Below, one piece after another: positions 62,641 through 64,000 of a stretch of 64,000 nucleotides of DNA. Source of the stretch: Pseudomonas fulva 12-X (lineage in GTDB: Bacteria; Pseudomonadota; Gammaproteobacteria; Pseudomonadales; Pseudomonadaceae). The notes beneath the pieces were generated by a model. It ran no database searches. It was given only the letters and a program-made list of their open reading frames with translations, and was not told the origin of the DNA. Each line of letters opens with the position of its first letter. Positions within the stretch are counted from its first letter, which is position 1. Made by a program: the position numbers and the translations under genes. The DNA lies in NCBI RefSeq assembly GCF_000213805.1, contig NC_015556.1, positions 1,054,001-1,118,000 on the forward strand. Direction: 5' to 3'.

Positions 62641-64000
62641 TCAGACCGGATTGCTTTCGCGCTGCGCCTTGTCGGCGTACATCTCGGCGTCGGCCATGCG
62701 CAACAGCTCGCTGGCGGTGCTGCCGTCCGCCGGGGCGATGGCGATGCCGAGGCTGACGCCCACTTGCAGATTCTGGCCATTGAAGACGATGGGCTCGCTC
62801 AGTTCGTCTTCGATACGCTGGCCCAGGCGAATGGCCGCTGCTCGGTCCAGACCCGGCAGCAGCACGGCGAACTCGTCACCGCCCAGGCGCGCCGGCACGT
62901 CGATGCTGCGCAACAGGCCGCGCAGCCGGCGCGCGCTGACCTTGAGCACTTCGTCGCCGGCGGCGTGGCCGAAGCGGTCGTTGATCTGCTTGAAGTGATC
63001 CAGGTCGATCATCATCAGCGCGATGGGCGCCGAGCGCGCCTTGGCCAGTGCGCTGGTGACGCTCTGATCGAACACGCGGCGGTTCGGCAGTTCGGTGAGC
63101 GGGTCCTGATGGGCCAGGGTGTTGAGCGGGCGCAGCAGGTGCCGGCCGATCAGCGCCACCACCAGGGCGGACAGCGCCAGGCTGGCGAGCAGCAGATACT
63201 GCTGGAAGCGCTCGATACGCTCGTAGGCGATCATGTGCTGATTCAGTGACTTGCCGGCGATCAGCAACACTTCGCTGGCTTGCTGGGCGTTGAAGTTGTG
63301 CAGCGTCACCGAGCGCATCAGGTATTCGTCGTGCTCGCCCTCAAGCGTCCACTCGGCGCCGTCGACCAGCGCCGCCGGGTTGCTCAGCAGGCGCTCGAAG
63401 CTGCTTTCAAGGGTATTGCCGTGCAATTGCCAGGCTCCGTTCTGGCCGCGGGACAGGAATACGAACTCGGTGTCGGTGGTCTGCTTCAGAGCTTCGGCCA
63501 GCTCGTCGTTGATGGCGAAACCCAGGGTCAGCTCGGCCTGGGGCGTGGGCATGTTCACCACGCGGTGGATGAGCTGATAAAGCACGCCGCTGTGGCTGCG
63601 CAGCAGGCTGACCGGTTGCGCGCCGGGACTGCCCGCCTGGGCGGCGGCCTTGAGCAGCGGCGCGATATCGGCCTGCTGCAGCTCCCTGGGCACGCTGGCA
63701 ATCAGTTGGCGGTCGAGGGTGTTGAGCAGGGCGATGTCGGCGTTTAGCCGCTTGCTGTGGTTGCTCAGCATGGATTCTATGGTCGAGCGCTCGCCGGTGG
63801 CGATGGCCTCCTTGAGGCCATAGTCGGCGGCCAGCACGGAGGCACCCTGGGTCAGTTGCCGCTGGCGCAGTTCCAGCAGCTCGTCGACCACCTGGGTGGT
63901 GGTCTGCAGGCTGTTGCTGATGGTTTCCTCGACGATGCTGCGGTTGGTGCGGGTACTGACCAGGTAGATGACCACCTGCACGCTCAGCAGCGCCACGAGC
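62641..64000 (-). CDS. Diguanylate cyclase (GGDEF) with periplasmic sensor domain, partial
   Basis: Runs off the right edge, so the extreme N-terminus is missing. Visible parts are the end of a first membrane helix, a periplasmic sensor domain of about 250 residues, a second membrane helix (YLLLASLALSALVVALIGRH) and a GGDEF domain. The active-site motif RLGGDEF is intact, with the allosteric I-site RxxD (RSID) five residues upstream, so both c-di-GMP synthesis and product inhibition are likely. DPLTELPNRRVFD marks the domain start. No HAMP or EAL domain. Confidence 0.92.
   Translation of the reverse strand, partial: LVALLSVQVVIYLVSTRTNRSIVEETISNSLQTTTQVVDELLELRQRQLTQGASVLAADYGLKEAIATGERSTIESMLSNHSKRLNADIALLNTLDRQLIASVPRELQQADIAPLLKAAAQAGSPGAQPVSLLRSHSGVLYQLIHRVVNMPTPQAELTLGFAINDELAEALKQTTDTEFVFLSRGQNGAWQLHGNTLESSFERLLSNPAALVDGAEWTLEGEHDEYLMRSVTLHNFNAQQASEVLLIAGKSLNQHMIAYERIERFQQYLLLASLALSALVVALIGRHLLRPLNTLAHQDPLTELPNRRVFDQSVTSALAKARSAPIALMMIDLDHFKQINDRFGHAAGDEVLKVSARRLRGLLRSIDVPARLGGDEFAVLLPGLDRAAAIRLGQRIEDELSEPIVFNGQNLQVGVSLGIAIAPADGSTASELLRMADAEMYADKAQRESNPV

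Overview
This 64 kb window reads as chromosomal DNA of a Pseudomonas (gammaproteobacterium, GC-rich). It carries MvaT (the pseudomonad H-NS analogue), an sbcB-mvaT-purU block next to a PctA-type amino acid chemoreceptor, OprD-family and tripartite uptake genes, the cyoABCDE oxidase, and Pseudomonas-type intergenic palindromes. No tRNA, rRNA or CRISPR array was seen. Both window ends cut genes: a SpoIIM-like membrane protein on the left and a diguanylate cyclase on the right.

Layout. 1-10.5 kb is housekeeping: SpoIIM/RDD membrane proteins, sbcB, mvaT, purU, a CBS-domain protein, a dCache chemoreceptor and a HerA-like ATPase. 10.6-31.8 kb is a large hexuronate/aldarate catabolic region. It holds a mutarotase-like protein, a FadR-type GntR regulator, a TRAP transporter (dctPQM), an SMP-30-type lactonase, uronate dehydrogenase, two nearly identical copies of 5-dehydro-4-deoxyglucarate dehydratase (kdgD), a TctCBA transporter, a LacI-type regulator, a GudP/GarP-type MFS carrier, galactarate dehydratase and a 2-hydroxyacid dehydrogenase. 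An intact IS481-family element (19974-20998) sits inside this region with a 6-bp target duplication. 32.1-41.9 kb is an amine/amino-alcohol type cluster: SDR and FCD-GntR regulator, divergent from a PotD-like binding protein, a kinase and a class-III PLP enzyme of the phospho-lyase type, then a PuuB-like oxidase, a cupin-HTH regulator and a PuuA-like glutamine-synthetase homologue. kptA and a Sel1 lipoprotein lie between. 42-50.6 kb holds small membrane proteins, the cytochrome bo3 operon and an rRNA-methyltransferase-like gene. 50.7-64 kb holds an OprD porin, a tautomerase-like enzyme, the glycine cleavage operon gcvHPT with palindromes in its upstream region, SirB1-like, yebG with a LexA box, psiE, a SWIM-SNF2 helicase and a GGDEF protein.

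How the genes work together (inference from families). Hexuronates or aldarates would enter by porin and TRAP, Tct or MFS carriers. Udh oxidises the uronate to an aldarolactone, the lactonase opens it, GarD dehydrates galactarate, and KdgD gives 2-oxoglutarate semialdehyde. The semialdehyde dehydrogenase and a glucarate dehydratase are not in the window. Related operator-like sequences lie in the divergent promoters of udh/kdgD1, tctC/kdgD2 and, 28 kb away, the OprD porin/tautomerase pair, suggesting one regulon. A different 14-16 bp palindrome occurs twice between the LacI regulator and the garP-garD genes. CA-rich AANAANAA stretches next to several ribosome binding sites suggest Crc/Hfq catabolite repression.

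Among the most notable non-coding structures is a family of four 128-210 bp palindromic elements. They share a core and always turn the same end towards the 3' end of the adjacent gene, while their outer arms differ in sequence yet stay self-complementary.
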